From Chara braunii (Eukaryota > Streptophyta > Charophyceae > Charales > Characeae), in the NCBI GenBank assembly GCA_003427395.1, contig BFEA01000033.1, positions 1,050,982 through 1,086,325 of the forward strand: DNA of 35,344 bases, given 5' to 3'. Each line of letters begins with the position of its first letter. Positions within the stretch are counted from its first letter, which is position 1. The notes below the pieces were generated by a model. The model had not been told where the DNA came from. It worked only from the letters and a program-made list of their open reading frames with translations, and ran no database searches. The position numbers and the translations under genes are program-made. Below are positions 18,199 to 29,371 of the stretch, piece after piece.

Positions 18199-18510
18199 GG
18201 TTCGCTTGCACGCCGGTCAGTACTGGTCTGTGGACTAGTCAGTTTAATTAATGAGCGCCCGTTGCTCATGCCTATGAAACTACTTTACGCGATGTTGCTG
18301 TCGGCGCCATTGTCAGACTAACCCCTCGACAAATGAAGACTGGTCAATGTTCGTGCACACACGGTTCACTTGCACGCCGGTCAGTACCGGTCAATAGGCT
18401 AGACAAGTTGTTGTATGAGGGCCTGCCGCTCATGCCGGTGCCACTACTTTATGTGGTATTGCCATTGCCAGGCTGATCCTACCTATCTACTAATGCAGAC
18501 ACCTATCAAC
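18199..18510 (+). repeat. 164-bp diverged tandem duplication
   Basis: GGTTCGCTTGCACGCCGGTC at 18199 recurs as GGTTCACTTGCACGCCGGTC at 18363, and GCTCATGCC, ACTACTTTA and a closing ACCTATC/ACCCCTC-type segment follow in both. The units have drifted considerably. Confidence 0.7.
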
Positions 18511-19458
18511 CTATGACCTACTTTCCATCAGCAAAAATGATGACGATTGCAGATCAATTTAAGAAAGACCAACAAACAGGAGTCAAACTCATGTACTCAT
18601 CGTTGCGTCACACAAGGCTTAGGGTGTTGAGGTACTTCCAGCTCGCTGACAATTCCTCCATGCTCACTGACCTCATTAATTCACCGGATCAAGCAGGTAC
18701 GTGCTTTCTATCCCCCTTGCACCTTTTCCTTTTTTCAAAAAAAAAACAACACCAGCCCCTTCTCTTCAGCCGGGGATCAGCCCGGTGCTTATCACCGGCA
18801 AGCATGAGTCCATCCCCGGCCAATCCCTTTTTCCTTTTTTTTTTTTTTAAATCCACTGCCATGCTGCCACTTCTTCTTCTTTCATGCTGCACCTTCAAGT
18901 TTTCGCCCACGAATGCTGCACCTTGTTTTTTAAATCACGTTTTTTTTTTTTTTTTAAAGACCTGCTGCTCATGCCGGCTCTCCTCCTATGAACCCTCACT
19001 TCCCCGTGGGCACCTTCTCTCCTACACTGTGCCAGTCCTGCACGTGCTCATCCTTCTGCCTTGCTCTCCTTTCTGCCTGCACGCACACCTTCTTATCTTC
19101 GCTGGTTCTCTCTCTGACTTGCACACACTCGACTTCTCCACATGCTTGCCTTTCTTTTACACGCACATGTTTTTCTCTTTCTTTGCACACCTTCCTTCTC
19201 TCTTGGACATGTCTGCTTTCTTGTGTGTGCCTCATGATCTGCTGAAGACAAGGAGAGTTCCCTCGGATACCACTTAGATGGTATGCTTTGTGCTAAAAGA
19301 TCTTATTTTCTCGTCTTTATTGACTCAAACTTCATGAATGCATCGCATTCAAGATCTACACCAAACCACCAAGATTCGCATGAACTGATTTACAACTTCA
19401 AATGATGTACACTGCATTCTCAAGCTCTGGTCACCACCAAGAACATCAAGCAGGTAAC
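18511..19458 (+). other. Possible intron/exon region upstream of the Ig-like exon
   Basis: GATCAAGCAG|GTACGT (18696/18697) and ATCAAGCAG|GTAACT (19453/19454) look like splice donors in the same direction as the exon at 21096-21644. Long T/C-rich stretches with poly-T runs (18835-18850, 18940-18956) follow. Reading frames before the donors are short and unremarkable, so I do not call exons. Confidence 0.25.
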
Positions 19459-19462
19459 TCTC

Positions 19463-19530
<68 letters not shown>
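19459..19530 (+). repeat. (CT)n microsatellite
   Basis: A nearly pure CT run of about 35 units. Immediately after it, TATTGTATA and TATACAATA (19531-19553) form a perfect 9-bp stem around TATTC. Confidence 0.95.
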
Positions 19531-19533
<3 letters not shown>

Positions 19534-19606
19534 TGTATATATTCTATACAATATAAATATTCTATACTACTGCACACAGGTCTCGAGAGAGAGATCATCA
19601 GGGATC

Positions 19607-19697
19607 ACTCTGAATGTCTGCACTCGCTGTTCCTCTCCTTCTGCGCTATCACTCTGAATGTCTGCACTCGCTGTTCCTCTCCTTCTGCGCTATCCTA
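19607..19697 (+). repeat. 44-bp tandem duplication
   Basis: CTGAATGTCTGCACTCGCTG at 19610 recurs 44 bp later, and the units are essentially identical. It lies shortly after an acceptor-like TGCACACAG at 19579. Confidence 0.9.
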
Positions 19698-21095
19698 ACA
19701 CTTCGACGCCCAGCACTGTTGACCACTTCCTCACCAGGAACTGGTCACACATCCAAGATCTTGGCAGAGAATCACGCAGTAGTGCTTCTGCAAGAGAGAG
19801 GATCGCAGAAGTGGTTCCTGGCTGCAGCCTCCCTTTGGGAATCCAGGGACCTCCACTGGCCAGGCTGACAGTCCTGTCTGGCCTTGCAGCGGCCGATAGA
19901 GATTTGGACTGCCCCTAGGCCATCCCTGGGATGGAGCTGCTACTTGACCGGGACTTGACACATGGCAACTCCCCTTGGCACTGACTGCGAGGGACTTCTA
20001 CTGTTCCTAGGCCTTACCTTACCTGATTTCTATTTTGGCCTATATGATACCTACCAGAAAGTTCTATGTGCGGCCCTATGGTCTGGAAATGGGACACAGT
20101 AACGCGGGGAATGCTGTCAGACTGTGTATACTATCTATACTATCTTTCTGACTCACCGAGGAAATAGGAGCCTTAAGTTGTCATGAAGGTAGCATGGACA
20201 ATGCTTTGAACCCACTTGCAATGGACAGGCAGGCTTATGAAGCCACTAAGCTACACCGCAGCAGGAAGTGACAGACTCTTTCATTGGACTCTCACCACTC
20301 ATCAGGAGGCTGGACACTGGAGAATCTGCAGAATCCCCTAATGTTGTTTGGACTCCCTTGAAGTGATAATGTCTTAAGACCCAGTTAGGCAGGCATATGA
20401 AGCAACTAGTACACCGCAGCACGAAATGAAGCATCTAGGGAAGCAGCAAGGGAAAAAAAGCAGGCAGCAGTGAGGCAGATGGACAGGAGGGCAAGCAGCA
20501 AAGTGAGCAACAAGGCAATAAGGCTGGAAGCAGCCCACGCGACGATGGCACATGACAAGACAATTACAGGACACACGTACACAGCAAGGACCAGAGCAGA
20601 CTATCACCCACTCACAGGTTCATACCACCCTCAAGAGCCAGGAGCCACAAGATGAGGGTATATTGCCACCATGCAACACAGGCATGACGAACACACCAGC
20701 CGCAAGTAGTGTAGAAGGCACTTCCATTCAGTGCTGCCAAATCATTTGCATACCTGGACCACTGGACATATTGAACAGGGAGGGGAAAAGAGAAGAAAGC
20801 ACAGCAGAGACTTGAGTATGTATAAGGAGTATATCTGGCAAACACTGAACAGATAACTAGTATGCTTGTGTGTGTGCTTGTCTGTGTGCCTGCATGTGTG
20901 TCAGTGGTTGTGTGCAAGGTAGAGGTACCACTTTGCCTGCCTCGCTCTGCCTCTCTGTCTGTCTCTGCCTGTGGTCTCTGTCCGTGTCTTTGTTTGTCTC
21001 TAGTCTACGGCTACGTCCCTGTGTCAATGCGCCTCTGTATTTCTCAATCATGCTTGCTCACAAAACGATTGTAATGTTTGTATTGAACATTGCAG
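19698..21095. other. Unassigned, probably intronic
   Basis: No motif-bearing ORF. A 45-50-bp diverged direct repeat is present (20226-20275 and 20384-20433, sharing GGCAGGC, ATGAAGC and ACACCGCAGCA). A TG/CT-rich stretch covers 20860-21000. If the exon at 21096 belongs to a plus-strand gene, the end of this interval is its upstream intron, ending TTGCAG. Confidence 0.35.
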
Positions 21096-21644
21096 ATACT
21101 TCAGCTCCTGTTTCCAGGCTGTCAACGCTTGTCACAGATCCAACTTTCAAGTCAGACACGATGACGGTAGGGCCATTCAACCTACAGGCAGTAGACACCC
21201 ATGGGCTCACTGCTATCCAGAATTCCCAGTACACTAGACCATACCTGATTGGGCCGGTGTTAATCCGCCCCGAGGAAGCTGCAACTGTGACATGGCTCTG
21301 CAAAGTTGACCTGGGCACATGGACTGTATGTGGACCTCAGGTCAACAGAAGCAACCTTCTGATCGGGTCCCATACATTGTTTGTTCGAGCAGTGGACCTT
21401 GCGGGAAATGTCGAAGTGGATCCCACTGTGACCAGTTTTACCATAGAGGACTTCCGTGAAGGTGAAGGCTGTTCGTTTTCGTACTCACTGAATGGAGGAC
21501 CATTTACACCAATACAAGGGGATAGACTGACACTAACTGGCCTCAGCAACACAGGACGGTTACGGCAGGAGTTAGCAGTACTGGCTGCTGACACCTATGG
21601 CAACAGCAAGCAGAGTTTGATTGCCACTTTTCTATGGACTGTTG
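21096..21644 (+). CDS. Internal exon of a protein with Ig/fibronectin-like extracellular modules
   Basis: The interval is open throughout and bounded by an acceptor (ACATTGCAG, ending 21095) and a donor (GTTG|GTTAGT, 21645). Its 549 nt begin two bases into a split codon and leave one base over, so both flanking introns are phase 1. It encodes about 183 residues with two beta-sandwich-like repeats. The first contains WLCKVDLGTWTVC, then GSHTLFVRAVDLAGNVEVDP and SFTIE: the C..D..W..C, G.HT..VRA.D.AGN.. P...FTI pattern of repetitive adhesive or secreted proteins. The second has YSLNGGPFTP, LTLTGL, AADTYGN and TFLWTVG. A cell-surface or secreted role is inferred from the module type. Neighbouring exons were not identified; the downstream side falls into an assembly gap. 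Confidence 0.7.
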
Positions 21645-21668
21645 GTTAGTACATTCTGCCACACAGTC

Positions 21669-21672
<4 letters not shown>

Positions 21673-21708
<36 letters not shown>

Positions 21709-21926
21709 NNNNNNNNNNNNNNNNNNNNNNNNNNNNNNNNNNNNNNNNNNNNNNNNNNNNNNNNNNNNNNNNNNNNNNNNNNNNNNNNNNNNNNNNNNNN
21801 NNNNNNNNNNNNNNNNNNNNNNNNNNNNNNNNNNNNNNNNNNNNNNNNNNNNNNNNNNNNNNNNNNNNNNNNNNNNNNNNNNNNNNNNNNNNNNNNNNNN
21901 NNNNNNNNNNNNNNNTGTGTGTGTGT
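21673..21926. repeat. Microsatellite with 207-N assembly gap
   Basis: A (CT)n run ends at 21708, N runs from 21709 to 21915, and (TG)n starts at 21916. The gap is almost certainly unresolved dinucleotide repeat, in the intron downstream of the exon at 21096-21644. ORFs crossing it are meaningless. Confidence 0.95.
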
Positions 21927-22624
21927 TGTTTTGAAAGGACCCCCACATTCTCTCTCTGATTACCTCCGCGAATGATCATAAACCATCCATAAAACAAAAG
22001 AAGTAGAGATAGGCAAGATAGTAAAAATTGCAAGGTTGGCCACGTTTATGTGGTTCAGCGGTAAGTGCCCACACGCCCGTCTGCCGCCGAAGTGGAATAC
22101 TTGCACATATATATTCTATTTGACGATATATATATATATATATATATACGATATATATATATATATTTATTTATTTATATTTATATATATATATATATAT
22201 TTATAGTCCATGAAGGGTTGGAGGGCAAAAGGCACTTACCTAAGACAGAAGACTCCTCCCGCACGAAGTCACCAACCCAACCCTCCAAAGGTCCAAAAAA
22301 ACTCGGAGAGACTTCCGCATCGGCCCACAAAACGACGAACTGAATTACACGAAGACAGCACAAGTGCAATACCATTCGCACTCATCCCAAACTACCCATT
22401 CACATCACAGGGTTGAAAGGTAAAAGACCACTGACCTAAGACAGAAGACTCCTCCAGCAAAGAAGAACACCGACCCCACCGGCCAAAGGTCCGAAGAAAC
22501 TTGGAGAGCCTTCCCCGCCGGCCCACAAACATTCCCCCCTTAAAATAACTCGTGGCCGCCCATAGACATCTAAACAGCCCATGCTCTAAAGCAGGGCAAA
22601 ATATTAGGCCGTGCATAATAAACC
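21924..22624 (+). repeat. Repeat X, left copy
   Basis: This matches 31461-32072 in the same direction: TGTGTTGTTTT, then CATAAACCATCCATAAAACA, then TGTGGTTCAGCGGTAAGTGC (a tRNA A-box-like word at 22051), and the end TCTAAAGCAGGGCAAA...ATAATAAAC. Inside X, a segment of about 120 bp containing GACTCCTCC and TCGGCCCACAAA is present twice (about 22210-22330 and 22413-22535). An AT microsatellite (22126-22202) is inserted relative to the right copy. X ends 8 bp before the E2 LTR. Confidence 0.85.
22126..22202. repeat. (AT)n microsatellite
   Basis: Mostly pure AT dinucleotides with short TTTA interruptions, inside repeat X. Confidence 0.9.
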
Positions 22625-22632
22625 AAGCCAAC

Positions 22633-23747
22633 TGCAAGGAACCTGACAGTTCACAACTTGCTGGAGTGTAACACACTGCATGCATAGACGCCATTCACAT
22701 AGATAGAGAAGCTTCACACAAAGCCAAGTCGAGATAAGATGAGAACCAAGGTAGCGCACCCCTTATTATCACAACCACTTCATACAAAGAGTATCTCGAG
22801 TCCAAGAGTTCAGCACCAACAGAATACAAGTCTCTCTCGTTCAATCATCAGCATGGGGCCTGGCTCAGCCAGCGTCTGCCCTCAGATCACAGGTATGGCG
22901 CCAACAGGTAAGTATCCACCATACCCAACTCCTCAACCTGTCTTCTCTCTCTCACTCTCTCGAGATCCCTGTCTTGGTTCCCTTGTCTTACTCTGCATGC
23001 TCACTCCGTACTGAAGAGGATCTACTCTGAATGCTACTCACTAATGTCGACTACTAACCCCTCTACTTCTACTAACCAAGTTGGCGCAGCTATGGCTGCT
23101 TCTGCCAGTCAGCGCCCGGCCTCTTCTTCTTCTGCTTGCGCAGCTTCCAGCCAGCGCATTCTCCCTGCATGCTAGCGCACAAGTGCTTCAGCACTTCCAC
23201 GCATCTATGCCAGTGGAGATCTGTCGTGCGGGGAGGTTGGCCTGGTCTCTTGTAGTGTTGACCTCCCTTCGCGAGGTCTGAATCAGTCTTCCTTGGGTCT
23301 TTCCCCAGTCCCAGACCACTGCAGAATGTGTCCCAGTACCTTTCCCTCAGGGTCTGCTGCTGCGGCGGCCTTTAGGCCTGAATTTTGGACTTTGGGTCTG
23401 AATCTGGACTGCCTGTTGGACTTTGACTTGGACTGGGACTCTACCCCATTGACTTCCATTCGAACAGACACAACTTTTGGACGAACAGACACATCTACTG
23501 CACGAACAGACATGACTTACACAGCCCCCTGGACGAACAGACGTGACTCCCACAATTGAATGCTGCAACTGTTCGTCCCGGGGCACAACTGTGACCTTTG
23601 ACACAACTCCTCACTTCAGTTAGGCCGTGACTTTTGACCCAGAGAACATGTCTTTTGATCTGCTTTTCACGAGTTGGGTTCTGGCCGAGTGGGCCCCATT
23701 ATGTTGTGTTCGTCATTCAAGGTCTGAACGGGTAAAGACCCTTTTAC
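22633..23747 (-). repeat. E2 3' LTR
   Basis: On the plus strand it starts TGCAAGGAACCTGACAG and ends near CCCTTTTACT, where the other LTR has CCCTTTTACA. Between are GCCAGCGC-rich words and four copies of CGAACAGACA/CGT (23460-23545). ORFs inside are incidental. Confidence 0.9.
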
Positions 23748-23785
23748 TCTCGCCGGCCTAGTTTCGAAGTCCTTTGAGAAAACCT

Positions 23786-24145
23786 TCATCTATCTATGAT
23801 GCTTATTCCTCTTCTGGCTCTTTCATAAGCAGATACAATACGAGGTGCAGACTCAATCAATTATTCTCTTGTGAACCAGTGATCTTCACTTGGGTCCTGA
23901 TATGCAAATCTTACTTTATATTGTCGTTGGGGTCTGCCTCTATGTCCAGTTTGAAGAGTACTTTCAGCAATAATCCTGTCCACATCATATTTTTCATCCA
24001 TACGAGGAGGGATCGCCGATCGGCGACTGGGAAACAACTCATTCGTCACGCAAGGTAAGAGTTTTGAGGCATGAAACACTGGATACGTATGCAAATGTAG
24101 AGGAATCTCAATCATGGAAGAAGGTCCATCCACATCTCCAATCAC
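23786..24145 (-). pseudogene. E2 pol C-terminus with chromodomain
   Basis: MIEIPLHLHTYPVFHASKL is the integrase-tail motif. KYDVDRIIAES, then RQYKVRFAYQDPSEDHWFTRE make a divergent chromodomain. An in-frame TAA at 23858-23860 interrupts it; the same frame then continues with SAPRIVSAYERARRG to a TGA at 23786-23788, which is probably the original stop. Confidence 0.8.
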
Positions 24146-24157
24146 ATCTAGAACGTG

Positions 24158-24883
24158 TCAAGGTCCTGTGTAGGCTGGTAGCAATTTTTGGGAAATGTTC
24201 TCCTCACGAACGAACTCTTTAGACTTAACCCATACCAGATCACCTACAGCAAACTGAGAAGGTCTTCGGTGTTTATTTGCCTGTTCTATCATTTGATGTT
24301 GTGCCTTTATTATATTCTCCTTTACTTTCTCAATGTTTTTCTGATATTGGATCGCAAATTCACTTGTTCCTAGTGGAAGCTTATGTACTTGATCCGGGTT
24401 CAGGCGATCGATAGGTCTGCGTGGAGGCCATCCCAAATGTAACTCCATTGGAGTCTTGCATGTAGACAGGTGAACAAAGTTGTTATAAGCACTAATAACT
24501 TTGGGCAAATGCTCGTCCCAATCAATCTGGTCGGGACGTATGTACATGCGCAATGTTTGCTGCAAAAACTTGTTCATTTGCTCAGTCCGGCCGTTTGTCT
24601 CAGGGTGTCTGCCTGACGACATAGTCAACTTAGAGCCATAGACGTTCATCAGTTGTTGCCATTGTTCACTCGTGAACCACGAATCTCTGTCACTTACAAT
24701 CGTTAGGGGATGTCCATAATCCTTCACCCAGTGGTTACAAAATTGCCGGATAACCAATTCTGTTCTGGCTTCCGCTGGCAATGCTACAAAGGCAGCATAC
24801 TTACTATACCTGTCAACGATGACCATAACTTGCGTTTTTTCATTCCTGCTTTTTACTTTAGTATCCATAAAGTCAATGAACAC
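24158..24883 (-). pseudogene. E2 integrase catalytic core
   Basis: FIDFMDTK (first Asp), then TIVSDRDSWFTSEQW (second Asp), then NGRTEQMNKFLQQTLR. The third catalytic acid should lie in a TLEQ-like position, but LQQ is seen, so Glu may be Gln here; I cannot exclude a register difference. The frame is open for 241 codons, followed by a basic tail QFAVGDLVWVKSKEF typical of the integrase C-terminal domain. Confidence 0.82.
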
Positions 24884-25792
24884 AGAGTTTCATGGACCTG
24901 TTGGGATTGGCAAAGGCTTCAAAAGACCAAGGGGAGGCTAAGTGGTGCTCTTATTTCGTTGGCACACTTGGCAGCCCTACACATAAGCGATGCAGTCGGG
25001 TTTCATACGAGGCCAAGTGTAGGAATGCGAAAGGTTTGCATATGTCTTCTTCCACCCGAAATGGCCTTCGGTTTCGTGGCACTCCCCCAGGATCAGACTT
25101 TTGATCTCCTCCACATTTGGAACACAAAGCCGATCATGCACATCCGTCCTTTCAAACAACAGTCCTTGTGTAATATGATAGTTAGGAAACTCTTGAGGCG
25201 CTTCTTGTATATGCTTAATCATAGCACCATAAACAGGATCTGTGGAATATGCATTTCTAATCTTCTCTTGCACATCGGCGCCCATATCTAAATATGTTAC
25301 AATGGCACTGAAGAAATCAGATCTTCGACTTAGTACATCGACGACAACATTATACTTCCCCTTGACTGACTTTTGCTCAAAATCATATTGGTAAATCTCA
25401 GCGGCCAACGTAGTCAACTTAGGTGTCATCCGGGCCTGCGTTTTAAGCCAGCGAAGTATCTCATGATCTGAGTTCACTTTGAAGCGGCGACCTAGGAGAT
25501 AATGACGCCAATGATCCAAAGCTTTCCGGAGTGCGTCTAACTCTCTTTCATACGTGGAAGCGGCGACCTTCTCACTAGGCAGTCATCGGGACATAAACTC
25601 AACAGGTTTGTATCCATTTCCGTCATCTTGTTGGAGTACAGCGCCTATCCCGTCTTGACTGGCGTCGGTTGTCACAACGAAGGGCAAGGAAGGATCGACA
25701 AGTTTCAAGACCGGATAGTTGATCAGACATTTCTTTAGACGCTTGAACGAGGATGTACAGTCCTGGTCCCACTTTCAGATGGTTTATTTCTT
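24884..25792 (-). pseudogene. E2 RNase H and integrase zinc finger
   Basis: VVTTDASQDGIGAVLQQDDG (first acid), then STYERELDALRKALDHW (Glu) and VNSDHEIL (Asp) give a complete RNase H active site. An in-frame stop falls after VEFMSR, and a cluster of three stops lies just upstream (25755-25792), a local frameshift. VVDVLSRR follows (usually VADALSRR), then ECHETEGHFGWKKTYANL, the integrase H2C2 zinc finger. Confidence 0.8.
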
Positions 25793-27452
25793 TCATAATC
25801 TGCGAAGGGGAGCAGCGATTATCGTGAAGTGTTTAACAAACTTACGATAATAGTTAGCCAACCCAAGGAACGACCACAGTTCAGCCAAAGTGCGGGGGTT
25901 GGGCCAATCACGAATTGACGCAATTTTTGCGTCCTCCGGTTTGATTCCTTTTCCATTAAGAACAAGCCCCAAATACAACGCTTCTCGTTTTGCCCATTCA
26001 CATTTTTTGGGGTTCAATTTCAACTTTGCCTCACTCAATTTATTTAGCACAAGTCGAAGGTGCTCGCAATGCTCTTTCATATCTTTAATAAAAATCAAAA
26101 TATCATCAAGATATACGACAACAAATTTATCAAGCCATTCACGAAAAAGTTCATTCAACGTTCTCTGGAAAGCCGCAGGTGCATTAGTAAGACCAAAGGG
26201 CAACACAATGAACTCATAGTGCCCATACCTTGTACGGAAGGCAGTCTTGTATTGGTCTTCTGGTTCTACCTCAATCTGATGGTAGCCAGACTTCAGGTTA
26301 ATTTTCGTAAAGTACCTGCTCCCTTGAACTCGATCCAACAAATCATTGATTCTGGATAATGGCTCAACATTCTTAATAGTTATATCATTTAATCTCCTAT
26401 AATCAATACACATACAGACCCCGCCATCTTTCTTTGGCACAAATAGCACCGGCGCTCCATAAGGCGAGGAGCTAGGCCTTATCCATCCCTTTTCCAACAT
26501 TTCATTGAGCTGGGTTCGCAGTTCATCCAATTCTTTGGGTGACATTCTATAAATCGGGCCCTTTGGAATTTGGCTTCCAGGGATAATTTCAATGCGATGT
26601 TTGATTGGTCGTTCCACCACACCGCTTGGGGCCTCGGCCACATCTGCGAATTCGTTCAAAATCTTTTCAATTTCTGGGGACTTCGCCTCTTCTTTGGCTT
26701 CTCCTTCCTTCACCGGGCGCACATCTGCTACAAACACTTGATCGTATAAATTGTATTTCTTTACATGGCGAGCGAACGCGGGGGCACTCATACAACAATG
26801 AGCCAAGCTGCTTTCCTTACCAGATTCATGGAGTAGGCGGATTTTTTTCTTTGCACCCTGCAGACTTGGGAGCCAACACTCATGATCCCTTAACTTTATA
26901 TCCGCATCTGCAGCTTCACCGCAATCCATGCCTAAAAGAATATCAAAAGGGAGACTATCTTCCACCAAGAGAGTCAGAGAGTGGAGAACGTGTTCCACCT
27001 TCCCCTCTACTTCGAGCCGGAAGTATGTCTGGACCCCTTCAACATATCTATCCATTACGGTCTCAGTACTATTTGCTAATTTATTGACTACGGGCTCATC
27101 CAACTGTTTGACCTTTAGCCCGAGACGCAGCTTTTGCAATCCTTTCTTACTAATATAGTTGCGTGTTGACCCACTGTCAATCATACCGCCTACTCTTACT
27201 TTATTGACTTCTAGATCTTCAATAATTAGCTGCCCTCTCTGTTTTTTCATTTCGACCCAGGCTTTGCGACGAGTGGCCAACTCATTACCTATGCATGCGA
27301 GGGATCCACTTAGAGAGGTATATACACTAACTACCTCTGGACAACTAACTAGGTGGGGGTTGCTTACCTTTCCAGCTTCTGCCAGTGAAACCTTCGGATG
27401 GGAGGATGTCTGTCTATTTACATCCGAAGTTCCTGTAGAGGCAACTGAGACC
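25793..27452 (-). pseudogene. E2 protease and reverse transcriptase
   Basis: The longest frame (25793-27280, 495 codons, open further to about 27480) has protease GGMIDSGSTRNYIS and FDILLGMDCG, then RT: VERPIKHRIEIIPG, YRMSPKELDELR, GWIRPSSSPYGAPVLFVPKK, IDYRRLN, LPFGLTNAPAAFQ, VVYLDDILIF, FLGLANYYRKFV. The motif A acid is changed: KINLKSGYHQI instead of KIDLKSGYHQI (codon 26297-26299, GAC to AAC). That Asp is one of three metal-binding residues, so RT is predicted inactive though YLDD is intact. Confidence 0.93.
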
Positions 27453-28477
27453 CTACTGCCTGTTCCCTTTTGGTACCTTATAATCTAGGCAATAGGGAAC
27501 AATGTGGTTGGGGTCACCACATTTAAGGTATTGGTCGGCAACTTTCCTTTCTTGCCAGACTTTCTTTGTAATCCCCAACTTTTCCCAAGGTCTGCCTTCC
27601 GACAAACTAGGATGGGGTGGATATGGTTTATCCCAATTCCCATACCATGTACCTCGTCCTCTACCCCAAGTGGAGTTGAAACCTCGAGCACATTGCGAGG
27701 AACCATTGCCCCTTCCACCCATGTAGTAGCTACCTTCGCCACCACCCCTCTGGGTGTTGGTCCTCTTCCTGCATGTCCGCGGCCTCCTCTTCCTCAGCCA
27801 CGACCTCTTCCTTGTCGCTCTCCCCTGCGGGCTGCAACGGCCGCGTAGTCCCCCTCCTGGACTACCGAACCGTTGGATCCTCCCTCCATACCGTAATCTA
27901 TTTGATCATAGGAGAGAGTTTCAACACCTCCTTCTTCAAAGGTCAGAAGGAGGTTGTCTTTCCCAGGTATATACCCTGAGATGGTGCGGTTCTGCCACTT
28001 CTTTCCCGCTTGCAGATCTTTCTAATAATGACAGTAGTTAGCTTCAGTTAAGAAGCCAGCATGATCTATGGCGATCTTGATGAATTTCTCATATGTCATT
28101 CCCTCCTCCTTGGTACGGGGATATAACTGAGTGCGGAGAGGATCGGGTAGTGCCCTAGCGAAGTTATTTAGAATCTGCGTTGGAGTAAGTCCGTGCTCAG
28201 CGCATTGCAAAACTTCATCCATAGTTGCTTTAAGGGCGGACACACTTTTCCATTTTCTGTCTGGAACGTTTGATATTAGCATTTCGGTTCTGCGAGCCAA
28301 ATTTTTATCTTCAAATCTTTCTCTAAAAGCTTTGAAGAAATCTTTGATTCGTGTTTGCTGGGAGTATTCAACAATTGTCTCACAATTGACTTCTTTTTAC
28401 AGCGATATGGCGAAGCTCATTGCATCGCCGGTCATGCACGAAGTGGCCATTAAGACCCTGTCCTAATATGGAATGCG
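27453..28477 (-). pseudogene. E2 gag capsid and nucleocapsid
   Basis: The capsid part (28022-28477) contains FFKAFRERFEDKNLARR, VSALKATMDEVLQCAE, TQILNNFARALPDPLR and EEGMTYEKFIKIAIDHA, a retrotransposon gag pattern, with an in-frame TAA before it. A Gly/Arg-rich nucleocapsid follows in another frame, with the zinc knuckle QYLKCGDPNHIVPYC. The first knuckle cysteine is tyrosine (TAC, 27528-27530). The pol frame overlaps the gag end and differs by one base, which may be original or decay. Confidence 0.75.
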
Positions 28478-29371
28478 CTATCCATACACGTAAGATTCTA
28501 CCGCAGCAATCGCGTGCAACACACTCTCCTCCTTCTTGTCGGTGTATGTCCATGACGCCCTTACTTTGATCTTTCGGACTTCCCCTACATCTTCTTGTAG
28601 CACACCCTTCTTCTTCCTATCTCCGTCTCCATCATCTTTTCCATCTCCTCCAAGTTGTTCTTCGGTTGCTGTTTGTTTTTCTTTCTGCACCTGTAACTCT
28701 CTTTGCAACCTTTCTCCTTTTGCTTGCAATCTTTTCCTTTCTTCAAGATCTTGTCGTTTTGCTGCTAACATTTTAGTGTTGCAACTCTGCTCGTTTTTCT
28801 TCCAGTAAAAGTTCCCTTTCCCTTTTATCTTTAATTGATGCCAATTTTGCGACAAAAGTGTCCCTTTCTTCCTCTGTCTCTTCAGTCCTGTCACCGGAGT
28901 AGCTGTACTAGTCATACCAGTTTAAGGGACTGACCTGTATACTTAACCCACTTGTATGACTGCTTTCGCCCCTTTCAGTTCGATGTCTGATGAGTCTGTC
29001 ATCAACAGGTTCATCTTCTTCTTCTATAGTCTTTAGTTTTTCCTGCAATTTTTTTCCTAACTTTTCTTTCAACTCCTTTTTAATCCTTTCTTCTTCTAGC
29101 TGAGTTTTCTTTCTCAACTCTTCTTTTTTCTGCTTCTTTCTATCTTCTTTCTATCTTCTTTCTCTTTCTTTCTCTCGGCCTGCCAGCGTTCTACTTCAGC
29201 CTGTTCTGCAACCGAGGGCCCTGGCTTCACATTGCTTGATCTCATCATCATACGGGAGGTACATATCCTCCCAAAACCCAGGGGAAAGAAGATTATGAAC
29301 AGTGGCCCCAACAATACTGAAAGGACCAACAATCCCTGCATGGGATAATCATCCATGGTGGGTGACAGCAC
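28478..29371 (-). pseudogene. E2 gag N-terminal charged coiled-coil region
   Basis: Three consecutive minus-strand pieces (29114-29371, 28908-29117, 28478-28915) are dominated by Lys/Glu/Arg/Gln heptads (EVERWQAERKKEKEDRKK; KELKEKLGKKLQEKLK; RQDLEERKRLQAKGERLQRE), indicating a long coiled coil. The first and third are in the gag capsid frame and the middle one is shifted, so a pair of small indels is likely. The exact start is uncertain. Confidence 0.6.

Noticed and set aside
18513-19277. 254-codon plus-strand ORF
   Set aside because: Runs through poly-T and CT-rich sequence and across a good splice donor at 18697; composition is Phe/Ser/Leu/His-rich as expected from such DNA.
21621-22033. 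ORFs crossing the N gap
   Set aside because: They consist of unknown bases plus microsatellite translation.
24710-25291. 193-codon plus-strand ORF
   Set aside because: Lies opposite E2 integrase and zinc-finger coding sequence and has no recognisable features.
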